Translations under genes and position numbers: made by a program
From: Thiobacillaceae bacterium
GTDB taxonomy: Bacteria; Pseudomonadota; Gammaproteobacteria; Burkholderiales; Thiobacillaceae
Length of the DNA: 6,423 nucleotides
Assembly (NCBI GenBank): GCA_012274165.1
Contig: JAAPAA010000401.1
Span: 1-6,423 of the forward strand
Direction: 5' to 3'
Shown: one piece after another, positions 1 through 4,493 of the stretch
Layout: every line of letters begins with the position of its first letter
Numbering within the stretch: the stretch's first letter is position 1
The notes under the pieces: generated by a model
Database searches by the model: none
Seen by the model: only the letters and a program-made list of their open reading frames with translations
Told to the model about the DNA's origin: nothing

Positions 1-1365
1 CTGATCCCCGAAGGCGTCGCGGATCAGCGCCCGGGGGAGATCGTGGTAGGTATCGACATCCACGATCTTGGCGCCAGTCTTGAACAGGTAGTCGGCTATG
101 CCGAACCGCTCGATCATGCAGCGGCGAATCTCGGCGTTGCCTTCCTTCCGGATGCGCTCGACGGTGATGCCGGCCGGGTTGAGGATGATGTCTTCGGGGA
201 CCTGCTGACCGTGCCAGAAGTAGAGCGACCACCCATCCCGCCAGCGGTGCGACGGCCCAGTCTCCGCATGGGGGCGGTTCTGCGCATCGATCGAGATGGC
301 GGCGGGGTTCTCGCAGACGATGCAGAACTCCGGGTGCATAAGCCGGAACCCGGCATCGGCTGCGTCCTCGTAGTGCTTGAGGGCGGCGTACTCGGGCAGG
401 TCGAGCCAGCCCAGGTCGCGGAACGAGGTCAGGAACGAGAGCCAGCCAGCCCACATCCGCCCGCCCTGGTATGGACGATACCAGAGCGCGGCACACTTGA
501 GCGCCCCGGCCGGGTCCAGGCCGTTGGCAGCGCAGAAGGCGCGCACGGCAGTGATGCAGGCGTTGCGCATATCGGCCGCCAGGCCGATATGCGTGCCGTC
601 GTCGGTCGCGGCGTAGGTCGCGGCGTCGGTCGCGGCGTAGGTCGCGGCGTCGGTCGCGACGTCGGTCGCGACGAGGGTCGCGGAGTAGGTCGCGGAGTAG
701 GTCGCGGCGTCGGTCGCGGAGTAGGTCGCGGAGTAGGTCGCGGCGTCGGTCGCGACCCGCGCCGCGGCGTCGGTCGCGACCCGCGCCGCGGCGTCGGTCG
801 CGGGAACGCGTCGGCTTACGCCGCCGCTCTCCTTCTGGCAGTGCCAGCACCACGCCGCCGCACCGTAGGCGAAGGCCAGGACGAGCGGCGAGTTCACGAA
901 GACGATCAGCGGCTCCTTGAGCCTCGCAGCGGCGTACATGCCGCGGATACCGGCCGCGACCTTGGCGCGGTCACAGGGCGCGGTGCCGAAGGCGTGGCGA
1001 ATCCACGTCTCGTTATGGGTGCGCAGTTGGCTGCGGACCTCGGCGGTGAAATCAATGTGCAGTTTCTTGGTCGTCATGGGGATCTCCGGGACAGGAGGTG
1101 GAAGGCCTTTCTGGGGCGAGGCGGCCGGCCTCGTCGCGGCTCGGCCAGCCGGGCGCGGATCTCCTGTGGGGTAGCCGGCGGCGTGCTCGGCGCTGTGCGC
1201 CACCACGTCGACGCACACGGCGAGGGCGACCTCCAGGAGCTGCGGCGGGGCCTGGTCGTCGTGATTGCGCCCGAACGCCATCCGGGCGAGGTCGTGGTCG
1301 CTGAGGGCGGCGAAGTACGCGACGATCGCGGCGCGCTGCTCGGGGGTGATAATCAGGGGCGGCAT
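1..1365 (-). CDS. DUF6745-like protein with tandem tetrapeptide repeats (partial, C-terminus off the left edge)
   Basis: The minus frame is open from 1365 to the window edge, giving 455 codons with no stop. Two starts have good ribosome sites: ATG 1365 (AGGAG upstream) and ATG 1077 (GGAG, about 6 nt spacer). Numbered from 1077, residues 10-80 resemble the N-terminal part of DUF6745 proteins ('VNSPLVLAFAYG' at 61). Residues 93-160 are 17 tetrads of the type A-T-(D/Y)-(A/S). Residues 240-335 carry the family's C-terminal signature: 'HPEFCIVCENPA', 'DGWSLYFWHGQQVPEDII', 'GITVERI' and 'NAEIRRCMIERFG'. DUF6745 has no known biochemical function. The extra 96 residues from ATG 1365 use GC3-rich, coding-like codons but end in a Pro/Ala-rich linker that could be out-of-frame reading (see findings). 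I call the longer form because that stretch is clearly open; the family match itself begins near 1077. The opposite strand is also open here but is a shadow. Confidence 0.75.
   Translation of the reverse strand, partial: MPPLIITPEQRAAIVAYFAALSDHDLARMAFGRNHDDQAPPQLLEVALAVCVDVVAHSAEHAAGYPTGDPRPAGRAATRPAASPQKGLPPPVPEIPMTTKKLHIDFTAEVRSQLRTHNETWIRHAFGTAPCDRAKVAAGIRGMYAAARLKEPLIVFVNSPLVLAFAYGAAAWCWHCQKESGGVSRRVPATDAAARVATDAAARVATDAATYSATYSATDAATYSATYSATLVATDVATDAATYAATDAATYAATDDGTHIGLAADMRNACITAVRAFCAANGLDPAGALKCAALWYRPYQGGRMWAGWLSFLTSFRDLGWLDLPEYAALKHYEDAADAGFRLMHPEFCIVCENPAAISIDAQNRPHAETGPSHRWRDGWSLYFWHGQQVPEDIILNPAGITVERIRKEGNAEIRRCMIERFGIADYLFKTGAKIVDVDTYHDLPRALIRDAFGDQ
598..801 (-). repeat. 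17 tandem 12-bp units encoding A-T-x-x tetrads
   Basis: On the minus strand the unit is GCGACCGACGCC and variants, read in frame as ATDA, ATYS, ATYA, AARV, ATLV, ATDV and ATDD. I count 17 units, 204 bp exactly, inside the DUF6745-like gene. The first and second codons (Ala-Thr) are the most constant; positions three and four vary, mainly Asp/Tyr and Ala/Ser. Unit length is a multiple of three, so unit gain or loss keeps the reading frame. The array lies between the N-terminal and C-terminal conserved parts of the protein. Confidence 0.9.
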
Positions 1366-1366
1366 G

Positions 1367-1441
1367 TCAGGACTCCTGGAACTGGATGACGATGCCCTCG
1401 GGGTCCATGAAGCCGTGACGGACGCCGAGCTGCACCAGCAC
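1367..1441 (-). CDS. Possible 24-residue ORF between two left-arm genes
   Basis: A GTG-started ORF of 24 residues begins 'VLVQLGVRHGFMDPEG' and ends at TGA, one base before the ATG at 1365. Nearly every codon ends in G or C, as in the neighbouring genes. It begins just after the TGA (1447-1445) of the upstream gene and is in the same frame, so it could be a separate reinitiation product, a readthrough tail, or a former C-terminus. There is no clear ribosome site in front of the GTG. I do not recognise the peptide. Confidence 0.35.
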   Translation of the reverse strand: MLVQLGVRHGFMDPEGIVIQFQES

Positions 1442-1444
1442 GGA

Positions 1445-1900
1445 TCATTTGCGCGCCTTTCGCTTCGGTGCCGTCCACTTCGTCAGGCTGGGGATAAAGC
1501 GGCGGATTTCGCGGCATTGGGCGGCGGTGGCGGCGTCCCTGGCGGCGGCCCAGGCGGCGGCCCCAGCGGCGGCCCAGGCGGCGTCCCAGGCGGCGGCCAG
1601 CTCCACATCGGTCGCCCCGCCCCGCGCGTAGGCTTCAGCCACAACAACAGCATTCCGCGATCGCTCTTCGGTCAGATCCCACACCGCGCGCCCATCAGCC
1701 AGCGGCGTATGGCGCGCGCACCAGCACGCAAAAAGGCGCGACATCCTGGGCGGCATCCGCTTGGTGCGCTCCAGGATCCACAGCATCCAGTCAACGCGCG
1801 CGCACGCCTCCCAGACCTGCTCCATGGTGCGATGCTGAAGCGCGAAGGCCCGGCCCTCTGGGCAGGCGTCGTGCTTGGCTAGGAATGTCGTAACGAGCAT
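1445..1900 (-). CDS. Ala-rich hypothetical protein of the 'VWEAC...DWMLW' type
   Basis: 151 residues. The order is: 'ACPEGRAFA' (12-20), then 'MEQVWEACARVDWMLWILER' (26-45), 'RLFACWC' (55-61), 'ERSRNAVVVAEAYARGGAT' (79-97), an Ala/Trp-rich run (101-127) and a basic tail (131-151). I know this architecture from phage and bacterial hypothetical proteins in which a CPEG/DWMLW front part precedes long AA-repeat helices. The middle part (AEAYARG followed by Ala-rich helix) also faintly recalls Imm-5-like 'putative immunity proteins', but I would not assign a function. Translation is coupled to the upstream gene by a TAATG overlap at 1900; no strong ribosome site of its own is seen. A shortened inverted paralog lies at 2620-2985. 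Confidence 0.8.
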   Translation of the reverse strand: MLVTTFLAKHDACPEGRAFALQHRTMEQVWEACARVDWMLWILERTKRMPPRMSRLFACWCARHTPLADGRAVWDLTEERSRNAVVVAEAYARGGATDVELAAAWDAAWAAAGAAAWAAARDAATAAQCREIRRFIPSLTKWTAPKRKARK

Positions 1901-2124
1901 TAGACAGCCCCGCCAGTCGCCCGCGACGCTTCGATATTGAGCGCGCGCAGGTCCTCGAGATCGCGCTGGACAAGGCGCTCCAGGGCGTCGGATTTGCGCT
2001 GGGCCTTGGCGGCGAGCAGTTGCTCGTGGCGGTGCCAGTAGGCGTCGTGAGCGGCACCGCTGGTTAAATCACGGTTGCACTGGGCGCGGTAGCGCAGTTC
2101 GGCGGCGATTTCGGCGGGGGTCAT
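1900..2124 (-). CDS. Small charged helical hypothetical protein
   Basis: 74 residues starting 'MTPAEIAAELRYRAQCNRD'. The ATG at 2124 has a near-perfect ribosome site (AGGAGG, 6 nt spacer), which fixes the start. The protein is rich in Ala, Arg, Glu and Leu, with a likely continuous helix over residues 30-66 ('HRHEQLLAAKAQRKSDALER' is part of it), so a helical hairpin or coiled coil is plausible. There is no signal peptide, membrane segment or metal motif. Its TAA overlaps the ATG of the next gene by one base, so the two are probably translated together. I do not recognise the family. Confidence 0.8.
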   Translation of the reverse strand: MTPAEIAAELRYRAQCNRDLTSGAAHDAYWHRHEQLLAAKAQRKSDALERLVQRDLEDLRALNIEASRATGGAV

Positions 2125-2125
2125 T

Positions 2126-2203
2126 TCAGTCCTCCTGAAACACGCCGGCCAGGTCGAGGACGGCGCAGAGGGTGAAGAGGAGGATGGCGAGCGTCAGGCG
2201 CAT
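2126..2203 (-). CDS. 25-residue hydrophobic (membrane-like) peptide
   Basis: The ORF starts at ATG 2203 and encodes 'MRLTLAILLFTLCAVLDLAG' followed by VFQED. The ribosome site AGAGG lies about 7 nt upstream, within the short gap after the stop of the 2214-2366 gene. One basic residue followed by about 14 hydrophobic ones suggests a membrane-inserted peptide or a bare signal anchor. Its last codons contain the AGGAGG of the next gene and its TGA is one base from that gene's ATG, so it could also act as a leader that couples translation. It is too short for homology; the call rests on position, ribosome site and composition. Confidence 0.45.
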   Translation of the reverse strand: MRLTLAILLFTLCAVLDLAGVFQED

Positions 2204-2213
2204 GGACAACCTC

Positions 2214-2366
2214 TTAGCGTGCGCTCGTTACCTTGTCCACAGCTTTCTTGGATTTGCGCTTTTTCCTCGGGTTTTTAGCCACTAATCGCATGGCCTCGCT
2301 GCGCTCTGCTGGACCGACGTTCGCCCACCGGAGACGGCCAAGGGCTACTGCTGCTGGGTGTGACAT
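2214..2366 (-). CDS. Small basic protein with GR...PAERSEAM motif
   Basis: From ATG 2366 the product is 50 residues, 'MSHPAAVALGRLRWANVGPA' then ERSEAMRLVAK and a Lys/Arg-rich tail (NPRKKRKSKK). The pattern 'AaaLGRkGG..Ra..ltpeeRsEia.kaa' is common in short nucleic-acid-associated or regulatory proteins of mobile elements, and this one looks like a variant. An in-frame ATG at 2396 and TTG at 2402 are alternative starts; none has a strong ribosome site, and I prefer 2366 because the similarity begins there. It is the first gene of the leftward operon, next to the divergent promoter region. Nucleic-acid binding is inferred from charge only. Confidence 0.55.
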   Translation of the reverse strand: MSHPAAVALGRLRWANVGPAERSEAMRLVAKNPRKKRKSKKAVDKVTSAR

Positions 2367-2465
2367 GGCGCGGAGGATAGCGGCGTGGGGCGGCATAAGC
2401 AAGCGGTCGCTATTGAAGCGCAGTCAACGCCATCATGGTGCGTAGGTAGTGCATGGCAAAAGGTA

Positions 2466-2554
2466 AAGTCACAAAAGTCCGAGTGAAGTCACATTCCACT
2501 CTCTTGACAGGATTCGCAAAACACGGATGTATAATCGCATTGCCTCCAAGTCAC
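2466..2554. repeat. Repeated AAGTC/AAGTCAC boxes around the rightward promoter
   Basis: AAGTCACA occurs at 2466-2473 and 2486-2493 (20-bp spacing), the shorter AAGTC at 2475-2479 between them, and AAGTCAC again at 2548-2554 just downstream of the -10. The upstream boxes repeat about once per helical turn, as expected for operator or activator half-sites. CATTGCC is likewise repeated 20 bp apart (2538 and 2558). Part of this could reflect coding repetition if the 56-residue ORF starting at 2453 were real. Confidence 0.35.
2504..2535 (+). promoter_or_regulatory. Sigma70-type promoter for the rightward operon
   Basis: TTGACA at 2504-2509 and TATAAT at 2530-2535 both match the consensus hexamers exactly in otherwise GC-rich sequence. 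The spacer is 20 bp, longer than the usual 16-18, which would weaken the promoter or make it depend on an activator; the repeated boxes just upstream fit that idea. Transcription would begin near 2542, about 78 nt ahead of the first gene at 2620. Confidence 0.5.
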
Positions 2555-2571
2555 CTCCATTGCCGCCACGA

Positions 2572-2590
2572 CGGGGGCAACTCTCCCCCG
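2572..2590 (+). promoter_or_regulatory. GC-rich hairpin in the 5' leader of the rightward operon
   Basis: CGGGGG (2572-2577) pairs with CCCCCG (2585-2590) across a 7-nt loop. No T-run follows, so it is not a standard intrinsic terminator. It lies between the predicted transcription start and the first ribosome site (GAGG at 2611-2614) and could stabilise or regulate the leader. Confidence 0.4.
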
Positions 2591-2619
2591 GACCCCCACT
2601 CTAAAAGGCAGAGGTGTAT

Positions 2620-2985
2620 ATGAAACGACACGGGGAGAAGCGGAAGCACAGCGAGATGGCTCACGCTCGACCCGGAACGCCGGCGATGGGACAGGTCTGG
2701 GAGGCGTGTCCGCGCGCTGATTGGATGCTCTGGATCCTGGAGCGCACCAAGCCGATGCCGGACAGGATGACTAGACTATTCGCGTGCTGGTGCGACGCCG
2801 CCGGGGCCGCCGCCAGGGCCGCCCAAGCTCGCCAGATCCGGCGCCTCATGCCGTCGCTGGACAAGTGGATCGGGGATGGATCCACGCGCCCCCCGTTCGG
2901 CCCAGGAGAAATAACATGGCCCGTATCTACGTCGCCTCTTCACGGGAGACGTTTCCCGATTACCTTAAAGGAGGATGAATCATGA
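2620..2985 (+). CDS. Shortened paralog of the Ala-rich 'VWEAC...DWMLW' protein
   Basis: 121 residues from ATG 2620 (GAGG at 2611-2614, 5 nt spacer); an in-frame GTG at 2614 is less likely. Residues 23-58 match residues 26-61 of the minus-strand gene at 1445-1900 at 30 of 36 positions ('MGQVWEACPRADWMLWILER', 'RLFACWC'). Residues 70-83 ('ARQIRRLMPSLDKW') match that protein's C-terminal part. The intervening 'AEAYARG' region and most of the Ala-rich run are missing, so this looks like an internal deletion. The N-terminus (MKRHGEKRKHSEM) is unrelated to the CPEGR front of the paralog. The tail after residue 84 has no counterpart and overlaps the mini-ORF at 2916, suggesting loss of the original stop. 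It overlaps the next gene by ATGA. It may be a decaying copy. Confidence 0.6.
   Translation: MKRHGEKRKHSEMAHARPGTPAMGQVWEACPRADWMLWILERTKPMPDRMTRLFACWCDAAGAAARAAQARQIRRLMPSLDKWIGDGSTRPPFGPGEITWPVSTSPLHGRRFPITLKEDES
2686..2793. repeat. One arm of a diverged inverted duplication (partner 1718-1825)
   Basis: The 108 bp from ATG 2686 to the CWC codons match the reverse complement of 1718-1825 at 92 of 108 positions by my hand count. Many differences are at third positions, so both copies appear to have evolved under coding constraint after duplication, or recombined from related sources. The two arms are separated by about 860 bp that include the divergent promoter region. Confidence 0.75.
2916..2978 (+). 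pseudogene. 20-codon ORF resembling the N-terminus of a nucleoside deoxyribosyltransferase-like protein
   Basis: ATG 2916 has a very good ribosome site (AGGAG at 2904-2908, 7 nt spacer). The ORF reads 'MARIYVASSRETFPDYLKGG' and stops at 2978, inside the ribosome site region of the next gene. The first nine residues resemble the first beta strand of 'M-x-x-I-Y-V-A-S-S-W' proteins common in phages (nucleoside 2-deoxyribosyltransferase-like). The rest of such a domain (about 120 residues) is absent. I read it as what remains after an internal deletion, though a functional short leader is possible. The similarity rests on only nine residues. Confidence 0.35.
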
Positions 2986-3308
2986 ATAAAGAGCACGCCG
3001 CCGAGGAAGCAAGGTCCCTGTTCTGGGGCGCGGTCGGAGAATGCGACTGTAACAACGAGTCTGCCAGGGCCGGCATGGACGCCGTGGTTGAGTTTATTGG
3101 GGATGCCCTTGATGAGCGCGACAATGTTGCCCGCATCATGGCCGACGCCGCTGATGCCAACGTTAAGTCTGCCGCCTATGAGCGTATTGAACACGCCAAG
3201 ACCACGGCAATCCTGCGCCAGATTCTTGCCGAGTCTGGCAGCTATTTACAGGCCAAGACCCGCGAGGCAGCAGGGGAACGAATCGCCTGTACTAAGGAAA
3301 CCACATGA
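2982..3308 (+). CDS. Hypothetical helical protein
   Basis: 108 residues starting 'MNKEHAAEEARSLFWGAVGE'. The start has the best ribosome site of the window (AAAGGAGG at 2967-2974, 7 nt spacer). The ATG overlaps the stop of the preceding gene (ATGA), and its own TGA overlaps the next ATG in the same way. The protein is Ala/Glu-rich and probably all-helical, with a long charged helix around 'DALDERDNVARIMADAADAN' and a second over residues 60-100. Two cysteines (C-D-C near residue 21) are not enough for a metal site. No signal or membrane segment. Not recognised. Its codons are less GC3-biased than those of the left arm. Confidence 0.8.
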   Translation: MNKEHAAEEARSLFWGAVGECDCNNESARAGMDAVVEFIGDALDERDNVARIMADAADANVKSAAYERIEHAKTTAILRQILAESGSYLQAKTREAAGERIACTKETT

Positions 3309-3595
3309 ACCAACATCCACCAGAATACACCAAGCCCACCGACCGCTTCGTCATCATGATGCAAGTCGGGATGCAGACCAAGGGCGGCGGCCCGGCGTTT
3401 GAGCCGCTTTCATATGGTCTGCCAGGTCAACCTGCGCCGGAGCAACTGCTGCGCCGTGGTCAGCGCGGGGCGGCGTTCCCAACCGAGGAAGCGGCGCATA
3501 AAGCCTTGAAGGCATCCGCCAAGCAATGGGAGAAGTCGGGGACGACCTTTCACTACGGGAAGCGGATCGCTATTTTGAAGGTGGAGGAGGCGTGA
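3305..3595 (+). CDS. Small hypothetical protein
   Basis: 96 residues starting 'MNQHPPEYTKPTDRFVIMMQ'. ATG 3305 overlaps the previous stop (ATGA) and has AAGGA at 3294-3298 with a 6 nt spacer. The middle is Gly/Pro-rich ('GMQTKGGGPAFEPLSYGLPG'); the second half looks like one helix ('TEEAAHKALKASAKQWEKSG') followed by a short strand ('GKRIAILKVEEA'), suggesting a small alpha/beta fold. Its TGA overlaps the GTG of the next gene (GTGA). I do not recognise it. Confidence 0.75.
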   Translation: MNQHPPEYTKPTDRFVIMMQVGMQTKGGGPAFEPLSYGLPGQPAPEQLLRRGQRGAAFPTEEAAHKALKASAKQWEKSGTTFHYGKRIAILKVEEA

Positions 3596-3921
3596 GCTAC
3601 GAAATCGCCATGGTGAGCGGGTCCGGATTTTGCCGTCTGCGCAAGCCGATTGAGATGGTCGCCATGCCGCACCTTGGCGTGTCTGGGCCGGTTACGAGCA
3701 ACACGCGAACCTATCATCGCAAGGTCGATATTTTCGAGGGTACAGCAGACGAGTGCCGGGCGATGCGCGATGTCTTGGGTGCACCTAACAGCGTAATGGG
3801 TGGATCCGCGCGGCCCCAACAAGGCATAGACGGATCGGCGCAGGTGCCAAACGCCAAAGCGGACTTGGCGCCCGCGTCGGGCGCTCAAGTCCAGCGACTT
3901 GTTGGGCAGGAGGGGCAATGA
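3592..3921 (+). CDS. Hypothetical protein with a hairpin-encoded tail
   Basis: 109 residues from GTG 3592, which overlaps the previous stop (GTGA) and follows a GGTGGAGGAGG purine run. ATG 3610 is an alternative but is too far from that site. Residues 1-63 ('SYEIAMVSGSGFCRLRKPIE' near the start, 'KVDIFEGTADECRAMRDVLG' at the end) look like a folded alpha/beta unit. The last 45 or so residues are Gly/Ala/Gln-rich and low in predicted structure; they are encoded by a segment with strong inverted repeats (3815-3907). This suggests that the tail was added by inserted DNA. Its TGA overlaps the ATG at 3918. Not recognised. Confidence 0.65.
   Translation: MSYEIAMVSGSGFCRLRKPIEMVAMPHLGVSGPVTSNTRTYHRKVDIFEGTADECRAMRDVLGAPNSVMGGSARPQQGIDGSAQVPNAKADLAPASGAQVQRLVGQEGQ
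3846..3907. other. Strong hairpin with attC-like layout
   Basis: GGACTTG-GCGCCCG (3861-3874) pairs with CGGGCGC-T-CAAGTCC (3878-3892), a 14-bp stem with one bulged T (3885) and a CGT loop. Outside it, 8-nt unpaired stretches on both sides are flanked by GCCAAAC (3846-3852) and GTTGGGC (3901-3907), which pair at 6 of 7 positions. GTTGGGC fits the integron core site GTTRRRY, and a gene starts 11 nt later. A second pairing, CCCAACAAG (3815-3823) with CTTGTTGGG (3898-3906), is also perfect. No integron integrase or second attC is visible, so this may only be a stable palindrome inside a coding tail. Confidence 0.35.
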
Positions 3922-4124
3922 AATACGTTGACCAGAGATTTGCTGGCGATGCACCCGTCGAGCTAATCAGAAAGTCTATTCGTCGCGGTAAACTTCCACG
4001 CGTGTGCGACGGATGCGGTTTCGCCATCGTGGCCGGGGTTAATCGCATGGCAATCACGGGCAAGTATAACGAAAAAATCACCACCCAATATTTCTGCGGC
4101 AAATGCTGCATGGGGACAAAATAA
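3918..4124 (+). CDS. Small zinc-ribbon-like protein
   Basis: 68 residues starting 'MKYVDQRFAGDAPVELIRKS'. ATG 3918 overlaps the upstream stop (ATGA) and has AGGAGG about 5 nt ahead. Two cysteine knuckles, C30-x2-C33 ('VCDGCG') and C60-x2-C63-C64 ('YFCGKCC'), 26 residues apart, are the expected pair of a zinc ribbon or treble-clef-like fold; the basic stretch before the first pair (RKSIRRGKLPR) would suit nucleic-acid contact. Zinc binding is inferred from motif spacing; no specific family is recognised. Small zinc proteins of this type are frequent in phage early operons. Confidence 0.75.
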   Translation: MKYVDQRFAGDAPVELIRKSIRRGKLPRVCDGCGFAIVAGVNRMAITGKYNEKITTQYFCGKCCMGTK

Positions 4125-4125
4125 C

Positions 4126-4311
4126 ATGCGCCCATTATCTAAACGGGCCAGAGCCGCAGCGATGTGGTTCCGCGATCAAGCCTTCAAGTGCCCGAAGGGG
4201 TATGGTATGTCCCTGGCCCTTTCACCAACGGACACCACGGACCTGTATAAAGTGGTAACGGCTGGAGTTTTATGGGATCAGCGAACCAAAAAGCGAAGGG
4301 TCGAGAAGTGA
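4126..4311 (+). CDS. Small basic hypothetical protein, possibly a winged-helix fragment
   Basis: 61 residues starting 'MRPLSKRARAAAMWFRDQAF', directly after the preceding TAA. The ribosome site is weak (GGGGA about 10 nt upstream), so translation probably depends on the upstream gene. The second half ('TDLYKVVTAGVLWDQRTKKR') looks like a helix followed by a basic beta-hairpin, as at the end of winged-helix DNA-binding domains, but the similarity is only by pattern. Its TGA overlaps the GTG of the next ORF (GTGA). Confidence 0.65.
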   Translation: MRPLSKRARAAAMWFRDQAFKCPKGYGMSLALSPTDTTDLYKVVTAGVLWDQRTKKRRVEK

Positions 4312-4493
4312 ATTACCATAATCACCAAGCCGTCATCGCCGCCGGACTAGACCCAACGCCGGCCCATGCCGATGTTGTCGCCTGGGTCGAGAACGGCGCC
4401 AACTGGCGAGTCTGCAAGCGCGTTGACATCCTCCCCGGCGTAAACGCCAGGGATTCCAAGATTACGAATGCAGAACATGTTCCACATCCATAG
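4308..4493 (+). CDS. Small hypothetical protein with transposon-altered C-terminus
   Basis: GTG 4308 overlaps the previous stop and has GAAGGG at 4295-4300 with a 7 nt spacer. The reading frame can be extended upstream to ATG 4272, but that overlaps the preceding gene without a ribosome site. The host-encoded part is 39 full codons ('VNYHNHQAVIAAGLDPTPAH' ... 'NWRVCKRV') plus the first base of a GAC codon. From 4426 the frame runs into the IS605-type right end and picks up a foreign tail ending at 4493. Without the insertion it would end VDI-stop after 41 residues (join 4308-4425 with 6155-6162), so only the last two codons and the stop were displaced. The folded part is probably intact. Not recognised. 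Confidence 0.6.
   Translation: MNYHNHQAVIAAGLDPTPAHADVVAWVENGANWRVCKRVDILPGVNARDSKITNAEHVPHP

Noticed and set aside
598..801. Short tandem repeats as a possible CRISPR array
   Set aside because: Units are 12 bp, directly adjacent, in frame and without spacers; they encode a peptide repeat.
43..1389. Long plus-strand ORF of 448 codons with Gly-Val-Gly-Arg repeats
   Set aside because: It is the antisense of the DUF6745-like gene; the minus frame has family motifs, ribosome sites and sensible composition, while the plus product is Arg/Gly-rich nonsense caused by high GC.
1265..1882. Plus-strand ORF of about 205 codons with Gly/Pro repeats
   Set aside because: Antisense of the Ala-rich minus-strand gene and its neighbour, which have motifs and a paralog.
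2572..2590. Hairpin as an intrinsic terminator
   Set aside because: No T-run follows on the plus strand, and a gene with a good ribosome site starts 30 bp later.
2453..2623. 56-residue plus-strand ORF starting MAKGKVTKVRVKSH
   Set aside because: Its start has only a weak ribosome site and its second half is Pro/His/Ser-rich and unlike the local genes; it also contains the promoter hexamers. Kept only as an alternative in the findings.
3813..3907. Folded segment as a tRNA gene
   Set aside because: No T-loop GTTCGA motif, no 7-5-5-5 arm layout and no CCA-type end.
3553..4135. Minus-strand ORFs opposite the 3592 and 3918 genes
   Set aside because: The plus genes have ribosome sites, coupled overlaps and a cysteine motif; the minus products show none.
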